The notes under the pieces: generated by a model
What the model was told of the DNA's origin: nothing
Databases searched by the model: none
What the model saw: only the letters and a program-made list of their open reading frames with translations
DNA from: Gluconacetobacter johannae
GTDB taxonomy: Bacteria; Pseudomonadota; Alphaproteobacteria; Acetobacterales; Acetobacteraceae
Reading direction: 5' to 3'
DNA length: 64,000 nt
NCBI RefSeq assembly: GCF_014174305.1
Contig: NZ_JABEQH010000017.1
Coordinates: 30,553-94,552 of the forward strand
Translations under genes and position numbers: made by a program
Shown here: in pieces, positions 32,986 to 42,486 of the stretch
How the letters are laid out: the number at the start of each line of letters is the position of its first letter
How positions within the stretch are numbered: the stretch's first letter is position 1

Positions 32986-34578
32986 TCAACCCGGCCCGTG
33001 GATGGCGGTGGATTGCGGCAGCGTCGCCACCCGTGCGGCGTGGGTGGCGGGGCGGTCGGGGAAGGTGGTTTCCCAACCGCCGCCCAGCGCGGCGTAGAGC
33101 TGCACCAGGTCGGTCGACAGGGTGGCGGTGCTGGCCGTCAGGTCGGTCTGCGCCCCCAGGACCCGCCGTTCCGCGTCCAGCACGGTCAGGAACGTCACCA
33201 TGCCGTGACGATACTGGTCGCGCGCCAGGTCCAGCGACCGTCCGTCGGCGGCGACCTGGCGCGCCAGGCTGTCATGGCGCGCCTGTTCGTCGCGGTAGGC
33301 GGTCAGGGCGTTGTCCACCTCGTGCCAGGCGCCCAGGACCGTCCGGCGATAGGAAATCGCGGCCTCCTGCTGGGCGGCCTTGCGTAGTTCCAGCTGCCCG
33401 CGCAGCCGCCCGCCCTGGAAGATCGGCAGGGTGATCGACGGGCCGACATTCCACGCCCGCGCGTTCCAGAACCCCAGGTCGCGGAACGACAGCGACTGGA
33501 AGCCGAAACCGGCGTCGATCGTCACCCGGGGATAGAATTCGGCCACGGCCTCGCCCACCTGGGCGGTGGCGGCGTGCAGCTGCGCCTCCGCCTGGCGGAT
33601 GTCGGGGCGGCGGCGCGCCAGTTCGGACGGCAGGCCGGCGGGCACGCGCGGCGGCACCGGCGGAATGTCGGTGTCCTTCAGCAATTCGCCCGCCAGGGCG
33701 GCGGGCGGCGCCCCCAGCAGCAGGCTCAACGCATTCACCTGGACGGCGATCTGCTGCTCCATCTGCGGGATGCGCGCGCTGACGGCATCCAGTTGCGACT
33801 GCGCGCTCTGCACGTCCAGTTCGGTCACCAGGCCGGCGCTGTTGCGCTGTTGGCTCAGCTCCAGCGTGTGGGCGGCGGTGTCGCGATTGTCCATCAGGAT
33901 GTGCAGTTGCGCCTGCGCCTCGCGCAGGGCGACGTAATCGCGCGCGACCTCGGCCATCTGGGCGGTCAGCACGCCGCGCCGCTCCTCGACCGAACTGTCG
34001 AGGTCGGCCGACGCGGCCTCGTACTGCCGGCGCACGCGGCCCCACAGATCGACCTCCCACGTCGCGTCGATGCTGTCGCGCCACTGGTCCAGCAACGGGA
34101 TGGTGAACTGCCCCGACAGGTCGGACAGGTTGGCGCCGTCCAGTTGCAGGTTCTGGGACTTGCCGACCTCGCTGATGATGCGCTGCAGCGTCTTGGTGCT
34201 GTATTGCGACCGGGTATACGATCCCGCGGCACTGAGGCCCGGATAGCGTTCGGCCCCGGCGATACGCAGTTGCGACCGGCTTTGCGCCAGCCGGGCGGTG
34301 GCGATGGCGACCGACAGGTTTTCCGACGCCACACGCCGTTCCAGCGCGGACAGTTCGGCGTCGTGGAACACGTCCCACCAGGCCGGATCGGGGGCGGTAT
34401 CCACGATGTCGCTGGTCACCGGCCCCTTGGGCGCCCTGGTGGCGGACAATTCCCCCGGCCCCGTCCAGTGCGGCGGCGTCCACGGGGCGGGTTTATGGAA
34501 ATCGGGCCCGACCGCGCATCCGGTCGCGACCACCGACAGCCCGACGACGGCGGCCCGCCATGAATATCCCCTACGCAC
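32986..34578 (-). CDS. RND efflux outer-membrane lipoprotein (NodT/OprM family)
   Basis: About 530 residues from a GTG at 34578, chosen because it places a lipoprotein signal at the N-terminus (RRGYSWRAAVVGLSVVATGC) with AGGGGG just upstream; earlier starts (34629, 34656) add implausible residues. After CAVGPDFHKPAP come two outer-membrane efflux repeats with helices such as LSVAIATARLAQSRSQLRIA and the PGLSAAGSYTRS motif, and ARRRPDIRQAEAQLHAATAQ in the second. It would form the trimeric exit duct of an RND or similar pump, but no pump or adaptor gene lies beside it. Divergent from the TetR gene. Confidence 0.9.
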   Translation of the reverse strand: MRRGYSWRAAVVGLSVVATGCAVGPDFHKPAPWTPPHWTGPGELSATRAPKGPVTSDIVDTAPDPAWWDVFHDAELSALERRVASENLSVAIATARLAQSRSQLRIAGAERYPGLSAAGSYTRSQYSTKTLQRIISEVGKSQNLQLDGANLSDLSGQFTIPLLDQWRDSIDATWEVDLWGRVRRQYEAASADLDSSVEERRGVLTAQMAEVARDYVALREAQAQLHILMDNRDTAAHTLELSQQRNSAGLVTELDVQSAQSQLDAVSARIPQMEQQIAVQVNALSLLLGAPPAALAGELLKDTDIPPVPPRVPAGLPSELARRRPDIRQAEAQLHAATAQVGEAVAEFYPRVTIDAGFGFQSLSFRDLGFWNARAWNVGPSITLPIFQGGRLRGQLELRKAAQQEAAISYRRTVLGAWHEVDNALTAYRDEQARHDSLARQVAADGRSLDLARDQYRHGMVTFLTVLDAERRVLGAQTDLTASTATLSTDLVQLYAALGGGWETTFPDRPATHAARVATLPQSTAIHGPG

Positions 34579-34661
34579 CAGAACCGGCCCCCTGTCGCCC
34601 TCGACCCCATCACCGGCCCCTATCGACATGACAGGGTCCGTTATGACATTATCCACCGAAA

Positions 34662-34682
34662 CTGACCGACCCGTTCGGTCAG
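34662..34682. promoter_or_regulatory. TetR-type operator between efflux gene and regulator
   Basis: CTGACCGA-cccgt-TCGGTCAG is a perfect 8-base inverted repeat with a 5-base spacer, in the intergenic region between the divergent efflux and TetR-family genes. Such palindromes are typical autoregulatory sites of TetR/AcrR repressors and could control both promoters. Confidence 0.7.
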
Positions 34683-34755
34683 ACCATTACCCTATCGGCT
34701 TTCCTCACCGGGTCAATCCACCCGGGCGGGGAAACCACCGCAGGAGCCACGTGCC

Positions 34756-35415
34756 ATGTTACCCGCCCCGTCGTCCCCCGCCCTGCCGGATCTGCCTGGG
34801 GCATCGGCCGCCAAACGGCAGCAGATCCTGGAAGGCGCCGCCCGGATCTTCGCCGCCCACGGGTACGAAGGCGCCAGCATGTCGCAGATCGCCCGTGACG
34901 CCGGCGTGTCGAAGGGAACGCTGTATAACTACTTCGACAGCAAGGCGACCCTGTTCTCGGCTTTCGTGCAGCAGAGCGCCTGCCAGAACCTGCCGCGCCT
35001 GTTCGAGCCGATCGGCGAGAAACGCACGCCCGAGGAAACATTGGTGGGGATTGCGACGGCGATGATCCGCCTGACCGTCTCGCCGGTACCGCTGATGCTG
35101 CACCGGATCATCGTGTCCGAGGCCGCGGCCTTTCCGCATCTGGCCGAGACGTTCTGGCAGAACGGCCCGCAGAAGGCGATCGACATCTTCGCCGGCTGGC
35201 TGGCCGAACGCACGCGCGAAGGGGTGCTGGACGTGCCAGACCCGGTTCTGGCGGCGGAACTGTTCTACGCGCTGTGCCAGACGCGGATCACCGGGCGCAA
35301 ACGCCTGCAACTGCCCGTCGAGTCCGACCCCGCGCATATCGAGGCCATCGCCCGGCTGGCGGTGCGGGTCTTCCTCAACAGCTTCCAGCCCGGCCGCGAC
35401 CGGACGACCGCCTGA
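34756..35415 (+). CDS. TetR/AcrR family transcriptional regulator
   Basis: A 219-residue product. The helix-turn-helix is at about residues 20-68: AAKRQQILEGAARIFAAHGY, EGASMSQIARDAGVSKGTLY, then NYFDSKATLF. The ligand domain follows (MIRLTVSPVPLMLHRIIVSE and FWQNGPQKAIDIFAGWLAER), as in AcrR-like proteins with C-terminal TetR_C families. It is transcribed away from the efflux gene and the operator between them suggests it represses that gene and itself until a ligand binds. Confidence 0.95.
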   Translation: MLPAPSSPALPDLPGASAAKRQQILEGAARIFAAHGYEGASMSQIARDAGVSKGTLYNYFDSKATLFSAFVQQSACQNLPRLFEPIGEKRTPEETLVGIATAMIRLTVSPVPLMLHRIIVSEAAAFPHLAETFWQNGPQKAIDIFAGWLAERTREGVLDVPDPVLAAELFYALCQTRITGRKRLQLPVESDPAHIEAIARLAVRVFLNSFQPGRDRTTA

Positions 35416-35451
35416 CGCCGGGGCGGCGCGCGACGCGAACGCCCCGCCGCC

Positions 35452-35841
35452 CTACCGGCGACCGTTCAGTTCGCGTTCGATCAGCGCGACGTTGCGTAGA
35501 TTGGCCTTGAAGGCGGCGTCGAAGATATCGCCCGCCACCGGCACGGTATCGACCGCCGTTTCCAGGACGACATTGGCCACCATGCGCGCCAGAACGCCGC
35601 GCGACATGCCCATGCGCCAGGCCTCCCAGACGATATAGAGCGACACCAGCCCCATCAGCGCGCTGCCCCCGCCGGGAAACAGGCCGATCAGCGCGTCCAG
35701 CCCGACTCGAAACCTCGTGCCCGGCACCCGAAACGCCGCGTCCAGCACCCATGCCAGGCGCTTTATCCGCAGCAAGCGGCGCGCGACATCGGCCCCCATC
35801 GGAGGCAGGACGTCGCCAGTGTATAGGCCAGCCTGAACCAT
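35452..35841 (-). CDS. DUF4112 membrane protein
   Basis: A 129-residue product from ATG 35841 (a later ATG at 35802 is also possible). LLRIKRLAWVLDAAFRVPGT-RFRVGLDALIGLFPGGGSAL is the DUF4112 signature, followed by a membrane segment (MGLVSLYIVWEAWRMGMSRG) and VANVVLETAVDTVPVAGDIF-DAAFKANLRN. Function unknown. It lies 58 bases downstream of the amidohydrolase gene on the same strand, possibly in one transcript. Confidence 0.85.
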   Translation of the reverse strand: MVQAGLYTGDVLPPMGADVARRLLRIKRLAWVLDAAFRVPGTRFRVGLDALIGLFPGGGSALMGLVSLYIVWEAWRMGMSRGVLARMVANVVLETAVDTVPVAGDIFDAAFKANLRNVALIERELNGRR

Positions 35842-35899
35842 GCCCCCGATGTGGCCCGCCCTCGGTCCGATTTCAACGGCCGGACGCAGCCTCCCTCGC

Positions 35900-37711
35900 T
35901 CACTCCCCGTCCGCCTTGGGCGCCAGCGCGCCCGTGCTGTAGACGATCCGCCCCCCAACCATGGTCACGAGCACCTTGGTATGCGCGATATCGTCCGCCG
36001 GGACCTGCATCACGTTGCGGTCGAGGATAATCAGGTCCGCCAGCTTGCCGGGTTCCAGCGAGCCGGTCTGCGTATCCGACCGCAACTCCCACGACGCATT
36101 CATGGTGATGGCGCGCAACACCTCGGCGCGGGACAGGCCGGGCTCGTCACCCAGCGGGTGCGCGTAGCGTGCCCCGGCCTCGGGCGCGTTGGTGCGCGTG
36201 ACACCGACCTTCAGCGCGAACCATTCGTTCAGCGGGTCAACCGGCCAGTCGCTGCCATAGGCGATCCGCGCGCCCGCCCGCGCCAGCAGCGACGCGGGTT
36301 CGATATCGCGGACGCGGTCGGGGCCGAGGTAGTCACGCGCCCCCTCGACCGTATCCGGGGCCTGCTTTTCCCACTGGAAGGACAGGACGGGCACCGCGCC
36401 CAGCGCCGCGAAGCGGGGGCGGTCCGCCGGGTCGACCAGCTCGTCATGAGCTATGGCAGGGCGGACATCGGCCTGGGGCAACGCCGCGCGCACCGCCTGC
36501 ACGCCATCCAGCGCGATCCGCACCGCGCCGTCGCCATCGGCGTGCATGTGCGGATCGAACCCGGCCTGCACCAGCCCCTGCAACAGCGGCCCCAGCACCG
36601 CCGGCGGAAAATACGGCGCCGGCCCCGCGGACGGACCGGGCTCCCACCGCGGCGCGGCGGCCGTGCCGCGATTGACGCGATAGGGCGCCAGCAGCACGCC
36701 GGTCATCGCCGGGGCGGTAATCACCCCGTCCATGAACAGCTTGACGTTACGCACCGTCACCGACGGCGCGACCCCGATCGGCCCCTGGTCGTACTGCGCG
36801 GCGATCGCCTTCAGGCGCCGGACGTTGCCGGCGATATCGGCGGCGTGGGCCGGATCGACCAGCGGGGCGAAATGGGCGCGGGCCGTCAGGGCGCCCCGCC
36901 GTTGCAGCGCCGCGTAGGCGGCCAGATCCTGATCCAGCGCCCAGGCGTCGAGAAAGCCCGTGACGCCCTGCGCCCGCATCGCCGCCAGCGATGCCGCCGC
37001 CGCCCGCACGTCATCCTCCGGTGTGGGGGGCGGTTCCAGCGGCGCGATCAGGTTCTGCGCCTCGTCCTCCAGCATGCCGGTGGGCTGCCCCGCCGCGTCA
37101 TGCACGATCTCGCCGCCCGGCGGAGCCTGTGTCGCGGCGGTGATCCCGGCCAGACGCAGGGCCGCCGAATTCAGCAGCGCCGAATGGCCGAAGGACGACC
37201 GCACGATGATCGGGTGCGTGGCGTCGATGCCGTCCAGCACCTGCTTCGTCAGGCGCGTTCCGGCCGGCTTCATCGCCTCCTGGAACCAGTTGCGAACGAC
37301 CAGCCCGCCACTGGCGTTCCTGAAGGACGGATCGGCCGCGCAGGCGCGGACGCGGTCGCTGAATGCGCCGACCGTCAGCGGCAGATAGTCCAGCGAGCAG
37401 CCGATCAGGTTTCGTCCGCCCTCCAGCGGATGCATATGCCCATCGACCAGGCCCGGCATCATCATATGCCCCTTCAGGTCGATGCGGCGTGTCTTCGGCC
37501 CCACATAGGACGCCGCCCCGCCGTCATCCCCGACATAGGCGATACGCCCCCCGCGAACGGCCAGCGCCCGGAACACATGATCCTTGCTGTCGACGCTGTA
37601 GATATAGCCGTTCGTGAAGACGATATCGGCCGGGGCCTGCCTTGCCACGGCCGGCGCGGCAGCGGAGAGGACGGCGGCCATGCCGGCGATATGGCGAAGG
37701 AACACACCCAT
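35900..37711 (-). CDS. exported amidohydrolase (YtcJ-like)
   Basis: A 603-residue product with a signal peptide (FLRHIAGMAAVLSAAAPAVA-RQ). ADIVFTNGYIYSVDSKDHVF and the metal motif DGHMHPLEGG at about residues 92-101 mark the amidohydrolase superfamily; MHADGDGAVRIALDG and AYGSDWPVDPLNEWFALKVG supply later metal and catalytic residues. The C-terminus (GSLEPGKLADLIILDRNVMQ) is characteristic of YtcJ-type N-acyl hydrolases. Substrate unknown; likely periplasmic. Confidence 0.9.
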   Translation of the reverse strand: MGVFLRHIAGMAAVLSAAAPAVARQAPADIVFTNGYIYSVDSKDHVFRALAVRGGRIAYVGDDGGAASYVGPKTRRIDLKGHMMMPGLVDGHMHPLEGGRNLIGCSLDYLPLTVGAFSDRVRACAADPSFRNASGGLVVRNWFQEAMKPAGTRLTKQVLDGIDATHPIIVRSSFGHSALLNSAALRLAGITAATQAPPGGEIVHDAAGQPTGMLEDEAQNLIAPLEPPPTPEDDVRAAAASLAAMRAQGVTGFLDAWALDQDLAAYAALQRRGALTARAHFAPLVDPAHAADIAGNVRRLKAIAAQYDQGPIGVAPSVTVRNVKLFMDGVITAPAMTGVLLAPYRVNRGTAAAPRWEPGPSAGPAPYFPPAVLGPLLQGLVQAGFDPHMHADGDGAVRIALDGVQAVRAALPQADVRPAIAHDELVDPADRPRFAALGAVPVLSFQWEKQAPDTVEGARDYLGPDRVRDIEPASLLARAGARIAYGSDWPVDPLNEWFALKVGVTRTNAPEAGARYAHPLGDEPGLSRAEVLRAITMNASWELRSDTQTGSLEPGKLADLIILDRNVMQVPADDIAHTKVLVTMVGGRIVYSTGALAPKADGE

Positions 37712-37766
37712 GATGAAACCTCGAAGACGTTACGGAATCATGATGGAGAAGAACCGTTCCGCACTG

Positions 37767-38420
37767 TCAAGGTGATGGGCACCCAGGGCGCTGCCCGATC
37801 CGTGTCGGTGCGTCCTCGCCCGCCAGGGCGGCCAGACGGGCGGCCTCGACCAGATCGGCGGGGCTGTTGACGTTGAAGAACGGATCGACCGGCAGGTCGG
37901 CAAACGCCACGTCCCGCATGCCGATGGTCTCGGCGAAGGCCCGCACGCCGAATGCCGCGCGCGGAGCGTCCGGCCCCGTCGCCGCCAGGCGGGCGCGCAA
38001 TGCCGTGCGCGCCGCGACCGGCCATAACGCGACCAGGTGATGGCGGCGGCCGCCCGACATCGCGACGGCGGGGCCCGGGGCCAGCGCCACCGGCAGGTCG
38101 CGGGGGATGAACGGCGTGTCGCCCGGCACGGTCAGCACCGCGTCGCAGCCCAGGCCGGCGGCCCAGTCCATCGCCGCCAGCACACCGGCCAGGGGTCCCG
38201 CGCCGAGCGGACCGTCCGGCAGGACCGGCAGGCCGAACGACCCGAACCGCGCCGCGTCGCCCCGTGCATTGATGGCCAGCGGCCGGCCGTGCCCCCCCAG
38301 TCGGTCCAGCACATGACCCAGCAAACTCTGCCCCCCGACCCGCAGCAGGGGCTTGTCCCCACCACCCATCCGCCTTGCCTCGCCCCCGGCGAGAATGACG
38401 CCGGCCCATCGCATTGCCAT
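37767..38420 (-). CDS. mobA: molybdenum cofactor guanylyltransferase
   Basis: A 217-residue product. The nucleotide-binding start WAGVILAGGEARRMGGGDKP-LLRVGGQSLL is diagnostic of MobA. Later motifs: VLTVPGDTPFIP (metal-binding Asp), and FFNVNSPADL near the C-terminus. It attaches GMP to molybdopterin to make the bis-MGD cofactor used by many oxidoreductases. Divergent from mobB with a 107-base shared promoter region. Confidence 0.95.
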   Translation of the reverse strand: MAMRWAGVILAGGEARRMGGGDKPLLRVGGQSLLGHVLDRLGGHGRPLAINARGDAARFGSFGLPVLPDGPLGAGPLAGVLAAMDWAAGLGCDAVLTVPGDTPFIPRDLPVALAPGPAVAMSGGRRHHLVALWPVAARTALRARLAATGPDAPRAAFGVRAFAETIGMRDVAFADLPVDPFFNVNSPADLVEAARLAALAGEDAPTRIGQRPGCPSP

Positions 38421-38527
38421 TCCCCTGCCCTCGATTGCCCCTGTCCTCGATTACGGCGACATCGACCTTGCCATTGTCCCCGATCGAAGGCACCTGTACG
38501 CCGGTGTGACAGAAACGGGAAAGAGGC

Positions 38528-39076
38528 ATGCACAGGCCCGCCATCATGGGGATCGCCGGCCGCAGCGGCGCGGGCAAGACGACGCTGATCGTTCGCCTGC
38601 TGCCGGAATTGCGGCGACGGGGCCTGCGGGTCTCGACGATCAAGCACGCGCATCACGGGTTCGATATCGACCGTCCGGGCAAGGATTCCCACCGCCATCG
38701 CACCGCCGGCGCGCATGAGGTCATGCTGGCGTCGGGCGATCGCTGGGCCTTGCTGCATGAACGCGACGACGAGCCGGAGGCTGCCCTGCCCGACCTGATC
38801 GCCCGGATGGCCCCCGCCGACCTGATCCTGGTGGAAGGCTTTCGCGGCAGCCTGCCTGTCGCCATCGAAATCCACCGGCCGGCGGCCGGCCTCGACCTGC
38901 TCTGGCCCGACAATCCGGCGATCGTCGCGGTCGCCACCGACGCGCGGCCCGGCCAGCCGCCCCATTTGCCCACGGGCCTGGCCCGGCTGGACCTGGCCGA
39001 CATCCCCGCCCTCGCCGATTTCGTCATGGCCCATGCACGGCCCTGCCCGGCCCCCTGCCCCACGGATGCCTCATGA
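38528..39076 (+). CDS. mobB: molybdopterin-guanine dinucleotide adaptor protein
   Basis: A 182-residue P-loop GTPase: GIAGRSGAGKTTLIVRLLPE at residues 7-26, TIKHAHHGFDIDRPGKDSHR, then HRTAGAHEVMLAS and LILVEGFRG, all conserved in MobB. It enhances the MobA reaction or cofactor handover. An alternative start at 38546 would lose six residues. The stop overlaps the cysG start (ATGA). Confidence 0.95.
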   Translation: MHRPAIMGIAGRSGAGKTTLIVRLLPELRRRGLRVSTIKHAHHGFDIDRPGKDSHRHRTAGAHEVMLASGDRWALLHERDDEPEAALPDLIARMAPADLILVEGFRGSLPVAIEIHRPAAGLDLLWPDNPAIVAVATDARPGQPPHLPTGLARLDLADIPALADFVMAHARPCPAPCPTDAS

Positions 39077-40485
39077 CCGCGCCCGCCGACCCCGGCTGGT
39101 TCCCGCTGGCCCTGCGGCTGCATGACGCGCGCGTGCTGGTCGTCGGCGGCGGCGGCATCGCGCTGAACAAGGTGCGGCTGCTGCTGGCGCACGGCGCGCG
39201 GATCGAGATCGTCGCGACCCATCTGGACGACAGGCTGGAGCAGTGGCGGGCCGAGGGGCGCATCGCCCTGGCCGGGACCGACGCCGCCCCCGACCTGCTG
39301 CGCGCGCTGCTGCCCGGCTGCCGTCTGGTCTACGCGGCGACCGACGACCGCGACCTGAACCGCGCGGTGGCGGCCCTGGCGCGCGGGATGAACATCCCCG
39401 TCTGCGCCGTTGACGACCCCGCGCCCTCGACCTTCATCACCCCGGCGCAGATCCATCGCGGGCCGGTGCGTATCGCCATTTCCACCGGCGGGGCCGCCCC
39501 GGTGCTGGCCCGCCGCCTGCGCGAACGGATCGAGGCCGCGATCCCCGCCGGGCTGGATGGGCTGGCCCGCTTCCTGGAGGCCGAACGCACGCGGGTCGTG
39601 GCGCGCTGCCCCGACATCGCCCGGCGGCGGCGGGTCTGGGAAGATTTCCTGGACGGCCCCGGCGCCACCGCCGCCGGAGCGGGCGACACGGCCACCGCCC
39701 GGCAGGTGCTGGACCGCCTGCTGGACGGCGGGAAGACGGGCGGCGAGGTCTGGCTGGTGGGCGCCGGGCCGGGCGACCCCGACCTGCTGACCCTGCGGGC
39801 GCTGCATCTGATGCAGAACGCGGATTCGGTGCTGTACGACCAGTTGCTGCCGCCCGATGTGCTTGACCGGGTACGGCGGGACGCCGAACGGGTGTTCGTC
39901 GGCAAGCAGCGCAACCGCCACACCATGCCCCAGGCCGACATCAATGCCGAGATGATCCGCCGCGCCCGGGCCGGCGAGCGCGTGCTGCGCCTGAAGGGTG
40001 GCGACCCGTTCATCTTCGGGCGCGGCGGCGAGGAAATCGAGGCCCTGATGGCCGCCGGCATCCCCTTCCAGGTGGTGCCCGGCATCACGGCGGCCAGCGG
40101 CTGCGCCGCTTATGCAGGCATTCCGCTGACCCACCGGGACTGCGCGCAATCGTGCCTGTTCGTCACCGGCCATGCCCGAGCGGACGGCACGCTGGACCTG
40201 CCATGGGACAGCATGGCGCGACCGGGGCAGACCGTTGCCATCTATATGGGCGTCACGGCGCTGCCGGCCCTGTGCGAGACGCTGATCCGGCACGGGCTGC
40301 CCGCCGACTGGCCGGCGGCCGTGGTGGAACGCGGCACCCGGCCCGACCAGCGAGTGCTGACCGGCACACTGGGCGACCTGCCCGACCTGGCACACCGCAA
40401 CGCCGTCGCCAGCCCCGCCCTGGTCCTGGTGGGCGAGGTGGTGAACCACCGCGTCATCACGCCCCCACCGATGCTGGAGAACTGA
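39073..40485 (+). CDS. cysG: siroheme synthase (trifunctional CysG)
   Basis: A 470-residue fusion. Residues about 8-150 form the precorrin-2 dehydrogenase/ferrochelatase (GWFPLALRLHDARVLVVGGG-GIALNKVRLL, then AATDDRDLNRAVAALAR). Residues about 230-460 form uroporphyrinogen-III C-methyltransferase (WLVGAGPGDPDLLTLRALHL, VLRLKGGDPFIFGRGGEEIE, VVPGITAASGCAAYAGIPLT). It makes siroheme for sulfite and nitrite reductases. Coupled to mobB by a four-base overlap, so molybdenum cofactor and siroheme synthesis are transcribed together, which would suit nitrate assimilation. Confidence 0.95.
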   Translation: MTAPADPGWFPLALRLHDARVLVVGGGGIALNKVRLLLAHGARIEIVATHLDDRLEQWRAEGRIALAGTDAAPDLLRALLPGCRLVYAATDDRDLNRAVAALARGMNIPVCAVDDPAPSTFITPAQIHRGPVRIAISTGGAAPVLARRLRERIEAAIPAGLDGLARFLEAERTRVVARCPDIARRRRVWEDFLDGPGATAAGAGDTATARQVLDRLLDGGKTGGEVWLVGAGPGDPDLLTLRALHLMQNADSVLYDQLLPPDVLDRVRRDAERVFVGKQRNRHTMPQADINAEMIRRARAGERVLRLKGGDPFIFGRGGEEIEALMAAGIPFQVVPGITAASGCAAYAGIPLTHRDCAQSCLFVTGHARADGTLDLPWDSMARPGQTVAIYMGVTALPALCETLIRHGLPADWPAAVVERGTRPDQRVLTGTLGDLPDLAHRNAVASPALVLVGEVVNHRVITPPPMLEN

Positions 40486-40540
40486 TACCGGGCCGGCGTT
40501 GATGGGCTGTAGAGCCCCGCATCAAGGCTCGGCATCCGCC

Positions 40541-42058
40541 CTAGCGTAAGGTCAATAGCAGGATCGAAGCGCGGGGAACGGCAAGCCCCGACGGCGCCTG
40601 CCCGGCCAGCGCTGGCATATCCCTGAAATGAACCCCATTCAATGCGTGCACGGACGACGCAATCAATTGTCGGTCCGACATGATGCGACGTGGTCCCCCG
40701 CTGCATGCAATGTCGAGGCGGACATCGTTTTGGAGATCCCGATTCACAAGAAGAAGCGTGATCTCCGCATCATGTCTTCCCGCATAGGCCGTGAGATTGG
40801 CACCCCCGGTTTCAAGCGCACAGGGCAGCAGGGAAGTATTGGCCAGAGAGGCTGCTGCCTGCAGGCCGTAATAAAGCGGGCGCGCCGTATAGCCTGTTTC
40901 CGGAGTGCCTGCGATTGGCGAATAGAAGGCGCCGCTTTTGGCACGCACATGCTCGGCTGCGGTATGTGCCCCTTGGGAGTTCTCCCCGTTAGCGTGCTCG
41001 ACTTCCGCGGCACCGCCGTGAAAGCAGACGCCGTCGCATCCCCCGGACGCCATGCGGGCGACATAGTCAGCGCCCCACAAAGCCGATGCGAAGCTGTCGC
41101 TCACCCCGGGTTTGCCGCCCAGATAGCAACTGTTTCCTTCCGTCATGACAAAAGGCAGCCCCGTGGCGGGCAGCACGGCCTGGAGATCGGCAAGGCGTCG
41201 TTCAACGCGCGGATCGCCAGCCAGAAGATGTTCGATGGTGCTCTCGGGCGCGTCTGGCGGCCCCTCGGCATAATAATGACCGCTGAGGCCGGTAATGTGG
41301 GCACCAAGACGTTTCGGCGCTTCGAGAGCGAAACGGGTGATCCAGTCGTCATTGATCGCAGTGTCCGGTCCCCAGAACCGAGCCTGAGGACATACCGTCA
41401 AAACCGATCGTGCAAAGGACGTCCACTCGTCCACATAGCGTGACGATGACCAGTCCGCACCACGCATGGCGTGACCGTAACGGTTGAAAAGATCGGGCTC
41501 GTTGCCGATCTGAAAGGCCAGAAGGGCTGGACCGAGAATCGCATGCACCGCAGCGGCCTCCTCCGCCGCCTGCTCCGGAGTGCCTGTCCCGAAATTGAGT
41601 CCCCATATGACGCGCCAGCCGGTTTCGTCCACGAAGCCGCGCAGGGCGCGAACACGTTCGGGCTGGAGGGCGAAGAACCGGCGAGAGAGCGTGGTGGGGG
41701 AATGTCGCATGGCCGGTTGCGATCCATCCGGCCGCCCCTGCCACCAGGAAACATCCGATGTATTTCCACCAAGCCGCAGCAGGCCATTTCTCGAAATGCC
41801 CTTATGTAGCTCGATAAGTTCATGGTTCCGGGGATCGAGAACGCCCGGCGCCGTAAGAACCGCCGTTTCGAGGCTGAGGCCGCACAGGCCCGAGGGGAGC
41901 GTCCGGCCGACTGGCTCCTCACGGATCGCAAGACGGGCGAGAGCGGGTCTTGAAGGTTTGGTCGCGGCTCGGGTTTGCTTGGGTGGCTTGGTCAAATCCT
42001 GGAAAGCAACAGCCGCTCCAAATCCGAGGACCGCCCTTCGGGGCAACTGTCCGGTCAT
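40541..42058 (-). CDS. glycoside hydrolase, GH79/beta-glucuronidase-like, exported
   Basis: A 505-residue product. The start GQLPRRAVLGFGAAVAF has twin Arg and a hydrophobic core, suggesting Tat export. A TIM-barrel hydrolase pattern follows: LRLGGNTSDVSWW, FQIGNEPDLFNRY with probable acid/base Glu187, and LPFVMTEGNSCYLG with probable nucleophile Glu307. A C-terminal beta domain has LTAYAGRHDAEITLLLVNRD. Spacing between the two Glu (120 residues) fits clan A enzymes of the GH79 type. Base composition is lower in G+C than its neighbours. The substrate might be an exopolysaccharide. Confidence 0.75.
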   Translation of the reverse strand: MTGQLPRRAVLGFGAAVAFQDLTKPPKQTRAATKPSRPALARLAIREEPVGRTLPSGLCGLSLETAVLTAPGVLDPRNHELIELHKGISRNGLLRLGGNTSDVSWWQGRPDGSQPAMRHSPTTLSRRFFALQPERVRALRGFVDETGWRVIWGLNFGTGTPEQAAEEAAAVHAILGPALLAFQIGNEPDLFNRYGHAMRGADWSSSRYVDEWTSFARSVLTVCPQARFWGPDTAINDDWITRFALEAPKRLGAHITGLSGHYYAEGPPDAPESTIEHLLAGDPRVERRLADLQAVLPATGLPFVMTEGNSCYLGGKPGVSDSFASALWGADYVARMASGGCDGVCFHGGAAEVEHANGENSQGAHTAAEHVRAKSGAFYSPIAGTPETGYTARPLYYGLQAAASLANTSLLPCALETGGANLTAYAGRHDAEITLLLVNRDLQNDVRLDIACSGGPRRIMSDRQLIASSVHALNGVHFRDMPALAGQAPSGLAVPRASILLLTLR

Positions 42059-42290
42059 GAGAACAGCTCATCAAACCGATCAGATCTCGGTTCCGACGCG
42101 CCATCGCCCATTGTTATCATGTGCATCCCCTGCCTCCCGGATCGAACGCAAATTACGCGGCCATGTAATCCCGGTCCAGCGCGGCGCAGTTGAGAACGAG
42201 GCAGGCAAATTCCGGCGACTGGGTGGCGCGGTTTTCAGGAGGAGTGGGCCTCTTACGACCCTCAGCAATATATTGATTTTATTGAGATGA

Positions 42291-42381
42291 TGGCGGAGAG
42301 AGTGGGATTCGAACCCACGGTACGCTATTAACGTACACACGCTTTCCAAGCGTGCGCCTTAAGCCGCTCGGCCATCTCTCC
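42291..42381 (-). tRNA. tRNA-Ser (GGA)
   Basis: Minus-strand type II tRNA: acceptor GGAGAGA with TCTCTCC, D-arm GGCCGAGCGGCTTAAGGC, anticodon stem CACGC/GCGTG with loop TTGGAAA (anticodon GGA), a long variable arm (GTACGTTAATAGCGTAC), T-arm GTGGGTTCGAATCCCAC, discriminator G, and encoded CCA. All stems pair well. The T-arm is identical to that of the prophage tRNA-like gene. Confidence 0.95.
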
Positions 42382-42486
42382 GGCGCAGGGACGGGGCGAA
42401 GCCCGTCGTCTGGGCGCGGAACATAGCAACATTTGCCGTCCGCGCAAGGGGGAATGCCGCGTCTGGTCCGGACATTCCCCGGCGGG

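Noticed and set aside
38653..40449. A 598-codon minus-strand frame over mobB and cysG
   Set aside because: Shadow of two well-conserved enzymes; no homology-like motifs in its own residues.
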